Assembly: GCF_021555175.1 (NCBI RefSeq)
Contig: NZ_JAKGRW010000015.1
Span: 62,001-126,000, forward strand
Direction: 5' to 3'
DNA: 64,000 bases
DNA from: Nocardioides alcanivorans
GTDB lineage: Bacteria > Actinomycetota > Actinomycetes > Propionibacteriales > Nocardioidaceae
Shown here: piece by piece, positions 44,648 to 55,115 of the stretch
Numbering within the stretch: position 1 is the stretch's first letter
How the letters are laid out: each line of letters starts with the position of its first letter
Position numbers and translations under genes: made by a program
Notes under the pieces: model-generated
The model's database searches: none
What the model saw: the letters and a program-made list of their open reading frames with translations, nothing else
What the model was told of the DNA's origin: nothing

Positions 44648-45489
44648 GTGCGCGTCGCCGGCCTTGTCGACCTGCTTCGAGGCGCTCCCAAGCACCCGGT
44701 CGGTGACGACGGACAGATGGTCCTCTCGGATCATCTGCGCGAGTTCCGTGCTCGCCTGATCCGGTGCTTCCTCGTGCTGCTGGTGGCGTTCTGCGTCGCC
44801 CTGTTCTTCTACGACGAGCTGCTGGACCTCGTCATGTCGCCCTACAACGACGCCCGGGAGCAGCTCAAGCAGAAGGTTCAGACCGAGGCCTACGTCAGGG
44901 GCGCGACGGGGCCGCTGATGCTGAACCTCAAGCTCAGTGGTGTGGCAGCGGTGGTCGTGAGCAGCCCCTACTGGCTCTACCAGCTGTGGGCGTTCCTGAT
45001 GCCGGGTCTGCACCCGCGGGAGCGCAAGTGGACCCGGGTGTTCGTGGCCGTGGCCGGTCCCCTGTTCCTGGGGGTGTCCTGCTCGGCTACTACGTGCTGC
45101 CGCGCGGCCTCGAGGTGCTCATCGGGTTCACCCCCGGCGGGATGACCAACCTCGTGGAGTTCGAGGAGTACTTCTCCTTCTTCACCCGGATGCTGCTGGT
45201 CTTCGGCATCGCGATGGAGATCCCGCTCTTTGTGGTGATGCTCAACCTGGCGGGCGTGGTCTCGGGGCGACAGATCGCCAAGCACCGTTCGTGGATCATC
45301 GTCGGCACCTTCGTCTTCGCGGCAGTGGCCACGCCGTCCACCGACCCCTTCGCGATGACTGCCCTCGGACTCACCATGACGCTGCTCTTCCTGCTCTCCG
45401 AGGCCATCACCCGGTCCGTGGACCGCTGGCGCGCCAAGCGCCCCCAAGGCACCGACAAGTGGGCCGACGACCAGGCGTCACCGCTGTGA
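44648..45489 (+). CDS. tatC: Sec-independent translocase subunit TatC (frame break)
   Basis: 280 residues after repair, with six membrane helices. The N-terminal MVLSDHLREFRARL is the twin-arginine receptor region, and FxFFxRMLLVFGIAMEIPLFVVML matches helix 3-4 (only the FGIAMEIPLF core is quoted as exact). The frame breaks at GGGGG 45070-45074; one added G gives PLFLGGVLLGYYVLP. Start is GTG 44648 or TTG 44645. It overlaps the next gene by four bases. Confidence 0.92.
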
Positions 45490-45881
45490 CGCCCGTTGAC
45501 CCGTTCGACCTACCGGAGTGGCTGGGTACGTCGGAGGTCACCTGGCGGGCACTGCGCACCGAGCGCGGTGGGCACCTGATCCACGGGGAGCTGTCGGCCC
45601 CGGAGGTCGAGCCGCTGGCCTGCAACCTGTTGGCGATCGACCAGGCCTGGCCGCACGCCCTTGCCGAAGCAGAGGTCCGGGAGCGGGTCCACCTCACCTG
45701 GCACAACGGCGAGGTCGACCTCATGGAGGTCGACGGAGAGCTCACCCTCGTCTCGCCGGGGTCGGCGTTCTCGTCGGCCCGGGTGATGCTGATCCTCGAG
45801 CGCCTGGCCCGGGCGGTGGGCGCCCACCCCGACCACTACGTCGCCGCGATCCGGCTGGGCACCCTCGAGCCCGAGGCTTGA
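45486..45881 (+). CDS. Conserved hypothetical protein between tatC and lipid kinase
   Basis: 131 residues, soluble, no recognised domain. LACNLLAIDQAWPHAL and VDGELTLVSPGSAFSSARVML are its most distinctive segments. The GTG at 45486 overlaps the tatC stop as GTGA, so it is co-translated with tatC. Confidence 0.65.
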   Translation: MTPVDPFDLPEWLGTSEVTWRALRTERGGHLIHGELSAPEVEPLACNLLAIDQAWPHALAEAEVRERVHLTWHNGEVDLMEVDGELTLVSPGSAFSSARVMLILERLARAVGAHPDHYVAAIRLGTLEPEA

Positions 45882-45898
45882 TCGACTACTGTCGAAGC

Positions 45899-46774
45899 GT
45901 GGCCGATCCCGAAACCATGGTGCTGGTCAACCCCACGTCGGGGAAGGGCCGGGGCGCCCGAGCAGCGACTGCCGCACTCCCTGTGCTGGAGGCAGCCGGC
46001 CACCGGGTGAGGCTGCTGATGGGCTCGGACGCAGCAGACGCCGAGGCCAGGCTGCGGGCCGCCGTACGTCCCGGCTGCCGAGCGGTGATCGCCGTCGGTG
46101 GCGACGGGCTCGTCCACACGGCACTGCAGGTGGTCGCCGGGACCGGAGTGCCGCTGGGGATCATTCCTGCCGGGACCGGCAACGACATCGCCCGGAGTGC
46201 TGGCCTCCCACGCCGGGATCCCGTGGCGGCCGCGCGGGTGGTGGCGGCGGGCCACACCCGCACCCTCGATCTTGCCCGTAGCGGTGAGCGGTGGTTCGCC
46301 ACCGTGTTGGCGGCCGGCTTCGACGCGATCGTCAACGAGCGGGCCAACGCCATGCGCTGGCCCCGCGGTCAGATGCGCTACAACATCGCGACGGTGGCCG
46401 AGTTGCGCACCTTCAGGGCCCTGCCCTACCAGCTGGAACTCGACGGCCGCCGCGTCGCCACGGAGGCGATGCTGGTGGCGGTCGGAAACGGCCCGTCCTT
46501 CGGGGGCGGGCTCCAGATCTGCGCCGGCGCGCAGCTCGATGACGGCCTGCTCGACGTCGTCCTGATCAAGCCCATGTCGCGCACCGAACTGGTGCGCACC
46601 TATCCCAAGCTCTTCAAGGGGACTCACGTGTCGCACCCGCTCTACGAACGTCACCTGGTGCGTCAGGTGACCGTCGCCGCCCCGGGAATCGTCGGATATG
46701 CCGACGGCGAACGAATCGCAGCGCTGCCGCTCACCGTGCGCGCGGTGCCCGGCGCGCTGGAGGTGTTCGCATGA
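45899..46774 (+). CDS. Diacylglycerol/sphingosine kinase-family lipid kinase
   Basis: 291 residues. The DAGK catalytic domain has LVNPTSGKGRG at the start, AVGGDGLVHTAL (nucleotide loop), and IIPAGTGNDIARS. A C-terminal beta domain ends YADGERIAAL. It should phosphorylate a membrane lipid. The GTG at 45899 lies 6 bases after TACTGT (45887-45892). Its stop overlaps helY by four bases. Confidence 0.88.
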   Translation: MADPETMVLVNPTSGKGRGARAATAALPVLEAAGHRVRLLMGSDAADAEARLRAAVRPGCRAVIAVGGDGLVHTALQVVAGTGVPLGIIPAGTGNDIARSAGLPRRDPVAAARVVAAGHTRTLDLARSGERWFATVLAAGFDAIVNERANAMRWPRGQMRYNIATVAELRTFRALPYQLELDGRRVATEAMLVAVGNGPSFGGGLQICAGAQLDDGLLDVVLIKPMSRTELVRTYPKLFKGTHVSHPLYERHLVRQVTVAAPGIVGYADGERIAALPLTVRAVPGALEVFA

Positions 46775-49545
46775 GTACGGCGGATCGCCCCGGACCGGCG
46801 GAGGGTTACGCCCGTTTCCGGGCGGCCCAGGAGCACCCGGTCTTCGCGGAGTTCGCCGATCAGTTCGACTTCGCTCTCGACGACTTCCAGATGCGTGCCT
46901 GCAAGGAGGTCGAGGCCGGGAAGGGCGTGCTCGTCGCCGCACCGACCGGCTCCGGCAAGACGGTCGTGGGGGAGTTCGCCGTCCACATGGCGCTGGCGAC
47001 CGGACGCAAGGCCTTCTACACCACTCCGATCAAGGCGCTGAGCAACCAGAAGTTCCACGACCTGGTCGAGCGATACGGCGCTGACAAGGTCGGCCTGCTC
47101 ACCGGCGACAACACCATCAACGGCGATGCTCCGGTGGTCGTGATGACCACGGAAGTGCTGCGCAACATGCTCTATGCCGGGTCGACGGCGCTCACCGGTC
47201 TCGGCTTCGTGGTGATGGACGAGGTCCACTACCTCGCCGACCGGATGCGCGGTGCGGTCTGGGAAGAGGTGATCATCCATCTCCCCGAGAGCGTCAGCGT
47301 GATCTCCCTGAGCGCCACGGTCTCCAATGCCGAGGAGTTCGGCGAGTGGTTGGCGACGGTCCGTGGCGAGACCGCCACGATCGTCGAGGAGCGGCGACCG
47401 GTGCCGCTCTTCCAGCACGTGATGGTGGGGCGGCGGATCCATGACCTCTTCGCCTCGTCCGAGCGTGCTTCCAAGGAGGGTTTCGTCACCGAGGGTGCCA
47501 AGGTGAACCCCCAACTGCTCAAGGTCGCGCGAGACGACTTCGCCAGCACCCGGTTGAACGACCGTCGCGACAAGCGCAGCAACCGAGGCCGTGGTTCGAG
47601 GCCGCAGGGGCGGCGGATTCCGATGCCGCTGCGTCACGAGGTCGTCTCGCGGCTGGACGCGGAGGGTCTGCTGCCGGCGATCTGCTTCATCTTCAGCCGG
47701 GTCGGTTGCGATGCGGCCGTCACCCAGTGCCTGGACGCGGGGATCCGGCTGACCACGTCGGCGGAGCGCGACGAGATCATCCGGTTCGTGCGAGACCAGT
47801 GCAGCCACCTGCCTGACGAGGACCTCAAGGTCCTGGGTTTCGCTGAGTTCCTCGAGGGTCTGAGCCGAGGCGTCGCCGCCCACCATGCCGGGATGCTGCC
47901 GACCTTCAAGGAGTGTGTGGAGGAGCTGTTCGTCCGCGGGCTCTGCAAGGTGGTCTTCGCCACCGAGACGCTGGCGCTGGGCATCAACATGCCGGCCCGC
48001 ACCGTGGTGATCGAGAAGCTCGTGAAGTGGAACGGCGAGAACCACGTCATGCTCACCCCGGGCGAATACACCCAACTCACCGGCCGGGCGGGGCGACGTG
48101 GCCTCGACATCGAGGGCCACGGAGTGGTGCTCTGGCAGCAGGGGATGAACCCCAAGGAGCTCGCCGGACTCGCGGCCACGCGCACCTATCCGTTGCGCTC
48201 GTCCTTCCGGCCCAGCTACAACATGGCGGTCAACCTGGTCCACCAGTTCGGCCGTGAGCGTTCTCGGGAGCTGCTCGAGTCCTCGTTCGCCCAGTTCCAG
48301 GCCGACAAGGCAGTGGTCGGCCTCGCCCGGCAGCTCCGCAAGAGCGAGGACGCCTTGAGCGGATACGCAGAGGCCGCCGCCTGTGAGCGGGGAGACTTCA
48401 TGGAGTACGCCTCCTTGCGCCGCCGCATCAGCGACGCCGAGAAGGAAGGCTCCCGCGCGAGGCGTCAGGACCAGTGGGCGGAGGCCACGGCCTCCCTGCA
48501 CAAGCTCAGGATCGGCGACATCATCCGAGTTCCAGCCGGGAAGTACGCCGGTCTGGCCGTCATCCTCGACCCGGGCCTCGGCGACGAGATCCGGCCCCAC
48601 GTGCTGACCGCCGATCGCCACGCCCGGCGGCTCAACGTGCACGACTTCCCGACTCCCGTCGAGGCACTGGGCCGGATGAGGGTGCCCAAGCACTTCAGTC
48701 CCCGCAACCCGCAGCAGCGCCGCGATCTGGCCGAGGCGCTCAAGGCGAAGTCCTACGGGTTGCCCGAGCGGGGCGGCCCCGGCGCGGGACGCCCGAAGGG
48801 CGGCGCGGCCGTCTCCGACGAGGTCGCGAGGCTCCGTGCGGAGCTGAAGGCCCACCCCTGCCACGAATGCCCCGACCGGGAGGACCACGCCCGCTGGGCA
48901 GAGCGGTGGTTCCGCCTCGACCGCGATGCCCGCACCCTGCGTCGCCGCGTCGAGAACCGCAGCAACTCCATCGCGCGGCAGTTCGACCGGGTCTGTGAGG
49001 TGCTCGACACGTTGGGCTACCTCGACGGCGACCAGGTGACGCCGACCGGCAATCCGCTGCGCCGCATCCATTCCGATCTGGACCTGGTGGCAGCAGAGGC
49101 ACTGCGTCGCGGCCAGTGGGACCACCTCGACGTACCGGAGCTTGCGGCCGTGCTCTCCAGCCTCGTCTTCGAAGCGCGCCGCCCCGACGACGCGCGGGCT
49201 CCCCGGATGCCGTCCGAGACGGTGCGTGAGGGGCTGGGTGACGCCGTGCGGCTCTGGGGCGAGCTCGAGGCCGTCGAGCGTGCCCACCACGTCGACTTCC
49301 TGCGGGAGCCGGACTCGGGCTTCGCCTGGGCCGCCCACCGGTGGGCATCGGGGGATGACCTCGACGAGGTGTTGAACGTGATCGACCTGGCTGCGGGGGA
49401 CTTCGTGCGCTGGATCAAACAGCTCATCGACCTCAGCCTGCAGGTGGCCAACGCGGCGGGCGACTCGCCCGTGCGGAGCACAGCCCGGGGAGTCGTCGAC
49501 GCCATTCGACGCGGCGTCGTCGCCTACTCGGCGGTGGCTGACTGA
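46771..49545 (+). CDS. helY: Ski2-like DEAD/DEAH-box RNA helicase HelY
   Basis: 924 residues. Helicase motifs in order: Walker A APTGSGKT (about 57), DEVHYLADR (about 150), LSATVSNAEEFG (motif III), then LALGINMPARTVV and QLTGRAGRRG (motif VI). The C-terminal half has the DSHCT-type helical domain of Mtr4/Ski2 proteins. The RNA targets are unknown. In mycobacteria helY also follows tatA-tatC. ATG start inside the kinase stop. Confidence 0.92.
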   Translation: MSTADRPGPAEGYARFRAAQEHPVFAEFADQFDFALDDFQMRACKEVEAGKGVLVAAPTGSGKTVVGEFAVHMALATGRKAFYTTPIKALSNQKFHDLVERYGADKVGLLTGDNTINGDAPVVVMTTEVLRNMLYAGSTALTGLGFVVMDEVHYLADRMRGAVWEEVIIHLPESVSVISLSATVSNAEEFGEWLATVRGETATIVEERRPVPLFQHVMVGRRIHDLFASSERASKEGFVTEGAKVNPQLLKVARDDFASTRLNDRRDKRSNRGRGSRPQGRRIPMPLRHEVVSRLDAEGLLPAICFIFSRVGCDAAVTQCLDAGIRLTTSAERDEIIRFVRDQCSHLPDEDLKVLGFAEFLEGLSRGVAAHHAGMLPTFKECVEELFVRGLCKVVFATETLALGINMPARTVVIEKLVKWNGENHVMLTPGEYTQLTGRAGRRGLDIEGHGVVLWQQGMNPKELAGLAATRTYPLRSSFRPSYNMAVNLVHQFGRERSRELLESSFAQFQADKAVVGLARQLRKSEDALSGYAEAAACERGDFMEYASLRRRISDAEKEGSRARRQDQWAEATASLHKLRIGDIIRVPAGKYAGLAVILDPGLGDEIRPHVLTADRHARRLNVHDFPTPVEALGRMRVPKHFSPRNPQQRRDLAEALKAKSYGLPERGGPGAGRPKGGAAVSDEVARLRAELKAHPCHECPDREDHARWAERWFRLDRDARTLRRRVENRSNSIARQFDRVCEVLDTLGYLDGDQVTPTGNPLRRIHSDLDLVAAEALRRGQWDHLDVPELAAVLSSLVFEARRPDDARAPRMPSETVREGLGDAVRLWGELEAVERAHHVDFLREPDSGFAWAAHRWASGDDLDEVLNVIDLAAGDFVRWIKQLIDLSLQVANAAGDSPVRSTARGVVDAIRRGVVAYSAVAD

Positions 49546-50459
49546 GCCGCGAGGATCCGCTCGGCCGAACTGCCGAGGCCCCACTGCTCGGTGAGTGCGG
49601 CGAAGGCACTCGGGTCCGCCGGGCCGCTGGGCCACGTGAGGTCGAGATCGCCCAGGTCGAGGTCGCGGCGTACGGCGACCACGCGCGGCGCGACGTCGAG
49701 GTAGGGAGCCGCTGCGGCCAGCTTTGCCCGGACTCCCGGCGCGATCGAGCTGGTCGAGTCCGCTGCGGCAGCGCGGATGCCGGTGAGGTCCCCGTGCGCG
49801 AGCAGGAGCGCCGCTGCGGTCTTCTCGCCGACGCCCTTCACACCCGGCAGGCCGTCGGAGGTGTCCCCTCGCAAGGTGGCGAAGTCGGCGTACTGCTCCG
49901 GGAGCACGCCGTACTTCTCGACGACCTCGTGGGCAGTCAGGCGTTCGTGCCTACCGACGCCGCGCGCGGTATAGAGCACCCGCACCCGGGCTGCGTCGTC
50001 GATCAGCTGGAAGAGGTCGCGGTCGCCGGTGACCACGTCGACCGGCATCCCCGCTCCGGTGGCGAGGGTGCCGATCACGTCGTCGGCCTCCATCTCGTCA
50101 GCTCCCACGACGGCGATGCCCAGCGCCGCGAGCACCTCGCGGATCACGGGGACCTGGACCTGCAGCGGGTCGGGGACCTCCTCCACGTCCGGCGCCGCGC
50201 CCGGCCGTTCTGCAACGACCCGGTGGGCCTTGTAGGAGGGGATCAGGTCGACACGCCACTGCGGTCGCCAGTCGTTGTCCCAGGCGCACGCCAGGTGGGT
50301 GGGTCGGTACTCGTCGGTGAGGCGACTGATGAAGTCCATCAGCCCCCGGACCGCGTTGACGGGGGTGCCGTCCGGCGCGCGCATCGAGTCGGGGACGCCG
50401 AAGAACGCCCGGAAATAGAGGCTCGCAGTGTCAAGAAGCATCAGCCGTGGAGTCGTCAC
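49524..50459 (-). CDS. 5'-3' exonuclease (PolA N-domain-like)
   Basis: 311 residues of the FEN/PIN-like fold. MLLDTASLYFRAFFG, MEADDVIGTLA, DVVTGDRDLFQL and LRGDTSDGLPGVKGVGEKTA give the acidic metal ligands and the H3TH motif. It should trim 5' ends of Okazaki fragments or repair gaps. The GTG at 50459 was chosen because the domain starts there and a CAGACT box lies 6 bases upstream. Its end overlaps helY by 22 bases. Confidence 0.9.
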   Translation of the reverse strand: MTTPRLMLLDTASLYFRAFFGVPDSMRAPDGTPVNAVRGLMDFISRLTDEYRPTHLACAWDNDWRPQWRVDLIPSYKAHRVVAERPGAAPDVEEVPDPLQVQVPVIREVLAALGIAVVGADEMEADDVIGTLATGAGMPVDVVTGDRDLFQLIDDAARVRVLYTARGVGRHERLTAHEVVEKYGVLPEQYADFATLRGDTSDGLPGVKGVGEKTAAALLLAHGDLTGIRAAAADSTSSIAPGVRAKLAAAAPYLDVAPRVVAVRRDLDLGDLDLTWPSGPADPSAFAALTEQWGLGSSAERILAAQSATAE

Positions 50460-50511
50460 GGGCCCAGTCTGACAGCAGGCCCTGCTCAGGTGTCCGACTA
50501 GGATCACCCGC

Positions 50512-50967
50512 GTGGAGATCACAGACCGCAAGATCCTGACCCTGTTGGCCACGGACGGTCGCATGTCCTACACCGACCTCGGCAAGGCGACGGGCCTCTC
50601 CACTTCCGCGGTGCACCAGCGGGTGAAGCGCCTCGAGAGCCGCGGCCTGATCAAGGGGTACGGCGCCACGATCGATCACGAGCAGGTGGGTCTTCCGCTC
50701 ACGGCCTTCATCTCCATCACCCCGATCGATCCCTCGCAACCCGACGACTACCCGGAGCGGCTCGCGGACATCGCCGAGATCGAGAGCTGCTGGTCGGTGG
50801 CGGGGGAGGAGTCCTACATCCTCAAGGTCCGAGTGGCGATGCCCAGCGACCTGGAAGCCCTGTTGGCGCGGATCCGGGGCGCGGCGAACGTGGCCACGCG
50901 CACCACGATCGTGCTCTCGACCGCCTTCGAGAACCGACCGGTGACCACCGGCGTCGCCGACGACTGA
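50512..50967 (+). CDS. Lrp/AsnC-family transcriptional regulator
   Basis: 151 residues. A winged helix-turn-helix (ITDRKILTLLATDGRMSYTDL to GLSTSAVHQRVKRLE, quoted by ends) is followed by a RAM/AsnC effector domain (LTAFISI to VRVAMPSD). It lies at the edge of the lysine-degradation cassette and is convergent with kamA, so it is a candidate lysine-responsive regulator of it. The GTG at 50512 lies 7 bases after TAGGAT (50499-50504). Confidence 0.88.
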   Translation: MEITDRKILTLLATDGRMSYTDLGKATGLSTSAVHQRVKRLESRGLIKGYGATIDHEQVGLPLTAFISITPIDPSQPDDYPERLADIAEIESCWSVAGEESYILKVRVAMPSDLEALLARIRGAANVATRTTIVLSTAFENRPVTTGVADD

Positions 50968-50988
50968 GCCGGTACGTCGCCACTCGGC

Positions 50989-52371
50989 TCAGGGCCGTGG
51001 CTGCCGGTGCCACCACTCCCGACCCTCCGCGTCCAGGGTGTGGATCGGGTCGTAGTAGGGGTGGGTCCGGTTGAGCGCGGCCACGTCGGTGGCGTCGACC
51101 GTCGTCCGGTAGTACTTCGCCCACTGCGAGATCCCGCGTCGACGGTCGTAGTCGGTGACCTGGTGCACCCAGCGCTTCCCCACGAACGGCACGTCACAGA
51201 CGATGCGCGGCGTGGCGAATCCCGGCAAGTAGCCCATGATCTCGTGCTGCAGCTGCTGGGCGTGCGCCACGGAGATCCGCCAGTGCTCGGCGTTGGGGAT
51301 CATGTCGCACATGTAGAAGTAGTAGGGCGTGATGCCGGCGCCGTCGAGCAGGCCGAAGCAGAGGTCCAGCAGGTCGTGGGAGTCGGCGTTGACCCCGGCC
51401 AGGAGCACACCCTGGTTGCGGACGTCGCGCACGCCGGCCTCCAGCAGTGCCCTCGACGCCTCCGCCACCAGCGGTGTGACCGAGTGGAGGTGGTTGGTGT
51501 GGGTGTGGATCGCCAGGGCGACGCCGCCGGTCCGGGCCAGCCCCGCGACCCGGTGGACGCCGGCCACCACCTCAGGCTGCAACCAGTGCTGGGGCAGCCC
51601 GATGAGGGCCTTCGTGGCCAGCCGGATGTCGCGGATGCTGTCGAGCGCCAGGAGGTCGGTCAGGAAACGCTCCAGGCGCGGCCACGGCAGGTTGGCCACG
51701 TCACCGCCGGAGACCACCACGTCTCGGACCTCGGGGGTCCGGCGTAGGTAGTCGAGGATGCCGTCGAGCCGGTCGTCGGGGCGCCCGGCCAGGCGGAGCT
51801 TCTGCACCGTGTCGGTGGAGTTGCCGACGAGGTCCATCCGGGTGCAGTGCCCGCAGTACTGCGGGCAGGTGGACAACAGCTCGGCGAGCACCTTGGTGGG
51901 GTAGCGGTGGGTGAGTCCCTCCGCCACCCACATGTCGTGCTCGTGCAGGGAGTCGCGGGTGGCGTAGGGGTGGGACGGCCAGTCGGTACGCCGGTCGCTG
52001 TGGACGGGCAGCATGTAGTGACGGATCGGGTCGGCCAGGAGCGCCTCGGTCCAGGAGGAGTCGTGCAACGGGCTCTCGGGGACCATCGTGTTGAGCATCT
52101 GCGGTGGCAGCAGCATCGACATGGTGGCGTGCTCGCGCTGGTCACGGCGCAGGTCGTCATAGAAGGTCTCGTCGACGAGATCGCCCCACACCTGCTTGAG
52201 CTGAGCCACGGACTTCACGCAGTGCGCCCGTTGCCACTGAGCCGAACGCCACTCGTCGATGCCGACCGACCGCCACCCCGGGAAGCGGCGCCAGTCCGGC
52301 TCGACGAGGTCGCGCCGGACGTAGCGGTAGGGCTGGACGACGTGGGGCTGAGCGAGCGGTGCGACGGACAT
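50989..52371 (-). CDS. kamA: Lysine 2,3-aminomutase (radical SAM)
   Basis: 460 residues. C169, C173 and C176 in CPQYCGHC form the CX3CX2C radical-SAM cluster; VVSGGDVANL follows in the SAM-binding region and the PLP lysine region lies near the C-terminus. It converts L-lysine to L-beta-lysine, the first step of lysine fermentation. GGAGGAG sits before the ATG at 52371. Divergent from kdd-kamD-kamE-kal with 138 bases between. Confidence 0.9.
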   Translation of the reverse strand: MSVAPLAQPHVVQPYRYVRRDLVEPDWRRFPGWRSVGIDEWRSAQWQRAHCVKSVAQLKQVWGDLVDETFYDDLRRDQREHATMSMLLPPQMLNTMVPESPLHDSSWTEALLADPIRHYMLPVHSDRRTDWPSHPYATRDSLHEHDMWVAEGLTHRYPTKVLAELLSTCPQYCGHCTRMDLVGNSTDTVQKLRLAGRPDDRLDGILDYLRRTPEVRDVVVSGGDVANLPWPRLERFLTDLLALDSIRDIRLATKALIGLPQHWLQPEVVAGVHRVAGLARTGGVALAIHTHTNHLHSVTPLVAEASRALLEAGVRDVRNQGVLLAGVNADSHDLLDLCFGLLDGAGITPYYFYMCDMIPNAEHWRISVAHAQQLQHEIMGYLPGFATPRIVCDVPFVGKRWVHQVTDYDRRRGISQWAKYYRTTVDATDVAALNRTHPYYDPIHTLDAEGREWWHRQPRP

Positions 52372-52509
52372 CGGATCTCCTCCTGGCTCCCGGTCGGGCG
52401 GGTCGGCGGCGCGAACGCTTGTGACGGGCGCCACCTATCTGCCACAGTAGAGAGAGATATTGCGGCCTGTCCACCAACTGGCCGCAAGATATCCGGCGAA
52501 AGGTTGGCG

Positions 52510-53561
52510 ATGCTGACGGAACGTACGCACATCAGTGATCCCACCGGACGGCATCGGGTGCTCGACGAGGCTCCGGTGCTGCCGCAGGCGGCCCAGCGTC
52601 TAGACGATTCGCCCCTGCTCACCGCAGACGAGGTGCTGCTCGCCGTCGAGCGGATCAACCTCGACGCCGCCTCCTACCGGCAACTTGCCGAGGCCAGTTC
52701 CGTGGGGAGGTCGTCGACGGCGCCGCCGTGCGTCAGGCTGTCCTCGACATCGTGCGATCACGAGGCAAGATGCAGAATCCGGTCACCGGCTCCGGTGGGA
52801 TGCTGATCGGCACCGTGCTGGAGGTCGGTGACGAGTCCCTCCTCGGTGTCCGGGTCGGCCAACGCGTGGCCACCCTGGTCTCCCTCACCCTCACGCCGCT
52901 GCACATCACTGACGACCTCGCCCGCTGGGACGGTCGCTCCGAGCAGGTGCCTGCGGCAGGTCATGCAGTGCTCTTCGGCCGCAGCATCGCAGCGGTGCTC
53001 CCGGAGGACCTCTCCGACGCGGAGGCGCTCGCCGTCCTCGACGTCTGCGGCGCACCCGCGCTCACCGCCAGACTCGTCGCCCGGCAACGGTGCTCGAGCG
53101 TGACCGTGCTGGGTGGCGCGGGCAAGTCTGGCTCGCTCAGCCTCGCCGCGGCCAGGCGAGCCGGGGCGAAGCATCTCGTGGGCGTCGTACGCGACGACGG
53201 CGAACGACGGGCACTGCTCGGTGCGGGCCTCGCTGACGCAGTGGTCGTCGCCGATGCGTCGGATCCACTGGCGCTGCGTGACGCACTCCTGCGGGTGGGC
53301 GATCCCGGTGAGCTCACGATCGTGTGCGTCGATGCCCCAGGCTGCGAGGCCGGGGCGATCCTGGCGACCGCCGCCGGCGGCACGATCGTCTTCTTCTCCA
53401 TGGCCACGTCCTTCTCCGCCGCGGCGCTGGGTGCCGAAGGCCTGGCGGCCGACGTGACGATGCTGATCGGCAACGGCTACGTCCCCGGCCACGCCGACCT
53501 GGCCCTGGACCTCTATCGCTCGAACCCCGGCGTACGACGACTCTTCACCAGGAGGCTCTGA
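52510..53561 (+). CDS. kdd: L-erythro-3,5-diaminohexanoate dehydrogenase (frame break)
   Basis: 350 residues after repair. It has a Rossmann domain (VTVLGGAGKSGSLSLAAARRAG) and oxidises 3,5-diaminohexanoate to 5-amino-3-oxohexanoate with NAD. The frame breaks at GGGG 52704-52707; one added G restores SSVGEVVDGAAVRQAV. AAAGG precedes the ATG at 52510. The function is assigned from the family pattern plus position between kamA and kamD. Confidence 0.88.
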
Positions 53562-55115
53562 TGATCACCCTCGATCCCGCCCAGGTCGTGGCTGCCCGTG
53601 CGCTGGCGGCACAGGTCGGCGGTCCGATCGTCGACCTCGCCCGCTCCCACACCACGACGTCGGTCGAGCGCGCCCTGCTCCGTCTCGGCGGACTACGGGG
53701 GCCGACCACGCCGGGGTGCCTTGGGTCAACCACCTCGTCGAGTCCGTCGTCGACCAGATCGGGCTCGAGCACGGGGTCGCGCTGCCCGTCTGGGACGCGC
53801 TGCGACGCCATGAGGCGGGCGACCTCGCCGAGCTCGCGGCCAAGGCGGCAGTCGGTGCGGTCCGCTTCGAGTTGCCACCGCCGGCCGCCGACGATGAGGT
53901 ACGTCGACAGTCCCGCGCCGCGGTGGCTGCCGGGATCGCCCGCATCGACCGGGCCCGGGTCGAGCGCGAACATCTGGTGCGCACGGTCGGGGATGCACCT
54001 CGACGCCCATGGATCTACCTGATCGTGGCCACCGGTGACATCCACGAGGACATCCCCAGGCCCAATCCGCAGCGCGGGCCGGCGCCGACGTGATCGCGGT
54101 GATCCGATCGACCGGCCAGTCGCTGCTCGACTACGTACCGGAGGGCGCTACGCGGGAGGGCTTCGCCGGCACCTATGCGACCCAGGAGAACTTCCGCCTC
54201 ATGCGTGCCGCCCTCGACGAGACCAGCCGTGAACTCGGTCGCTACGTGCGCCTCACCAACTATGCATCCGGGCTGTGCATGCCCGAGATCGCCGTGCTCG
54301 CGGGCCTGGAACGCCTCGACATGATGCTCAACGACTCGATGTACGGGATCCTCTTCCGCGACATCAACCCGGTGCGGACCTTCGTCGACCAACGCTTCAG
54401 CCGCCAGATCCACGCGCGGGCCGGCATCATCATCAACACCGGCGAGGACAACTACCTCACCACCAGCGACGCCGTCGAAGACGCCCACACGGTCACCACC
54501 AGCCAGCTGCTCAACGAGTTCTTCGCCAAGGAAGCGGGTCTCGAGGACTGGCAGCTCGGGCTCGGCCACGCCTTCGAGATCGATCCCGACGTCCCCGACT
54601 CGTTCCGGCTCGAACTCGCCCATGCGCTCCTGGCCCGCACCCTGTTCCCGGACGCGCCGCTGAAGTGGATGCCGCCGACCCGGCACATGACCGGCGACAT
54701 CTTCCGCGGCCAGCTGCTGGACGGCTTCTTCAACTTGGCAGGAGTGCTGACCGGGCAGAGCATCCTGCTCGTCGGGATGATGACCGAGGCGGTCGTGACA
54801 CCGTGGCTCTCCGATCGCGACCTGGCGCTGCAGAACGCGTGCTACGTGCTCAACGCCGCGGGCGGCCTGGCGGAAGACTTCCGGCCCGCCCCGGGCGGTT
54901 TCATCGAGCAGCGGGCCAACGAGGTGCTGGCGAGCGCCGTCGACCTGCTGGGGCAGGTCCGGGCGACCGACGCCGGACTGCTCGGGGCCATCGGTGACGG
55001 CACCTTCGGACGGATGCGGCGACCTGCCGACGCCGGTCGCGGCGGAGACGGCGTGGCCCGGAGGTCCGAGCGCCACCACAACCCGGCCGAGCTGATCCTC
55101 GAGGAGGCGTCATGA
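53561..55115 (+). CDS. kamD: Lysine 5,6-aminomutase alpha subunit (two frame breaks)
   Basis: 518 residues after repair, normal for the catalytic subunit. It binds PLP and adenosylcobalamin with KamE and moves the terminal amino group of beta-lysine. VATGDIHEDIPQAQ, VIAVIRSTGQSLLDYVPEG, NYASGLCMPEIA and IINTGEDNYLTT are conserved segments. Frames break at GGGGG 53697-53701 and CCCC 54054-54057. The ATG overlaps the kdd stop (TGATG). Confidence 0.9.

Noticed and set aside
46663..49635. 990-codon minus-strand frame
   Set aside because: Antisense shadow of helY; no ribosome-binding site, domain or protein-like composition.
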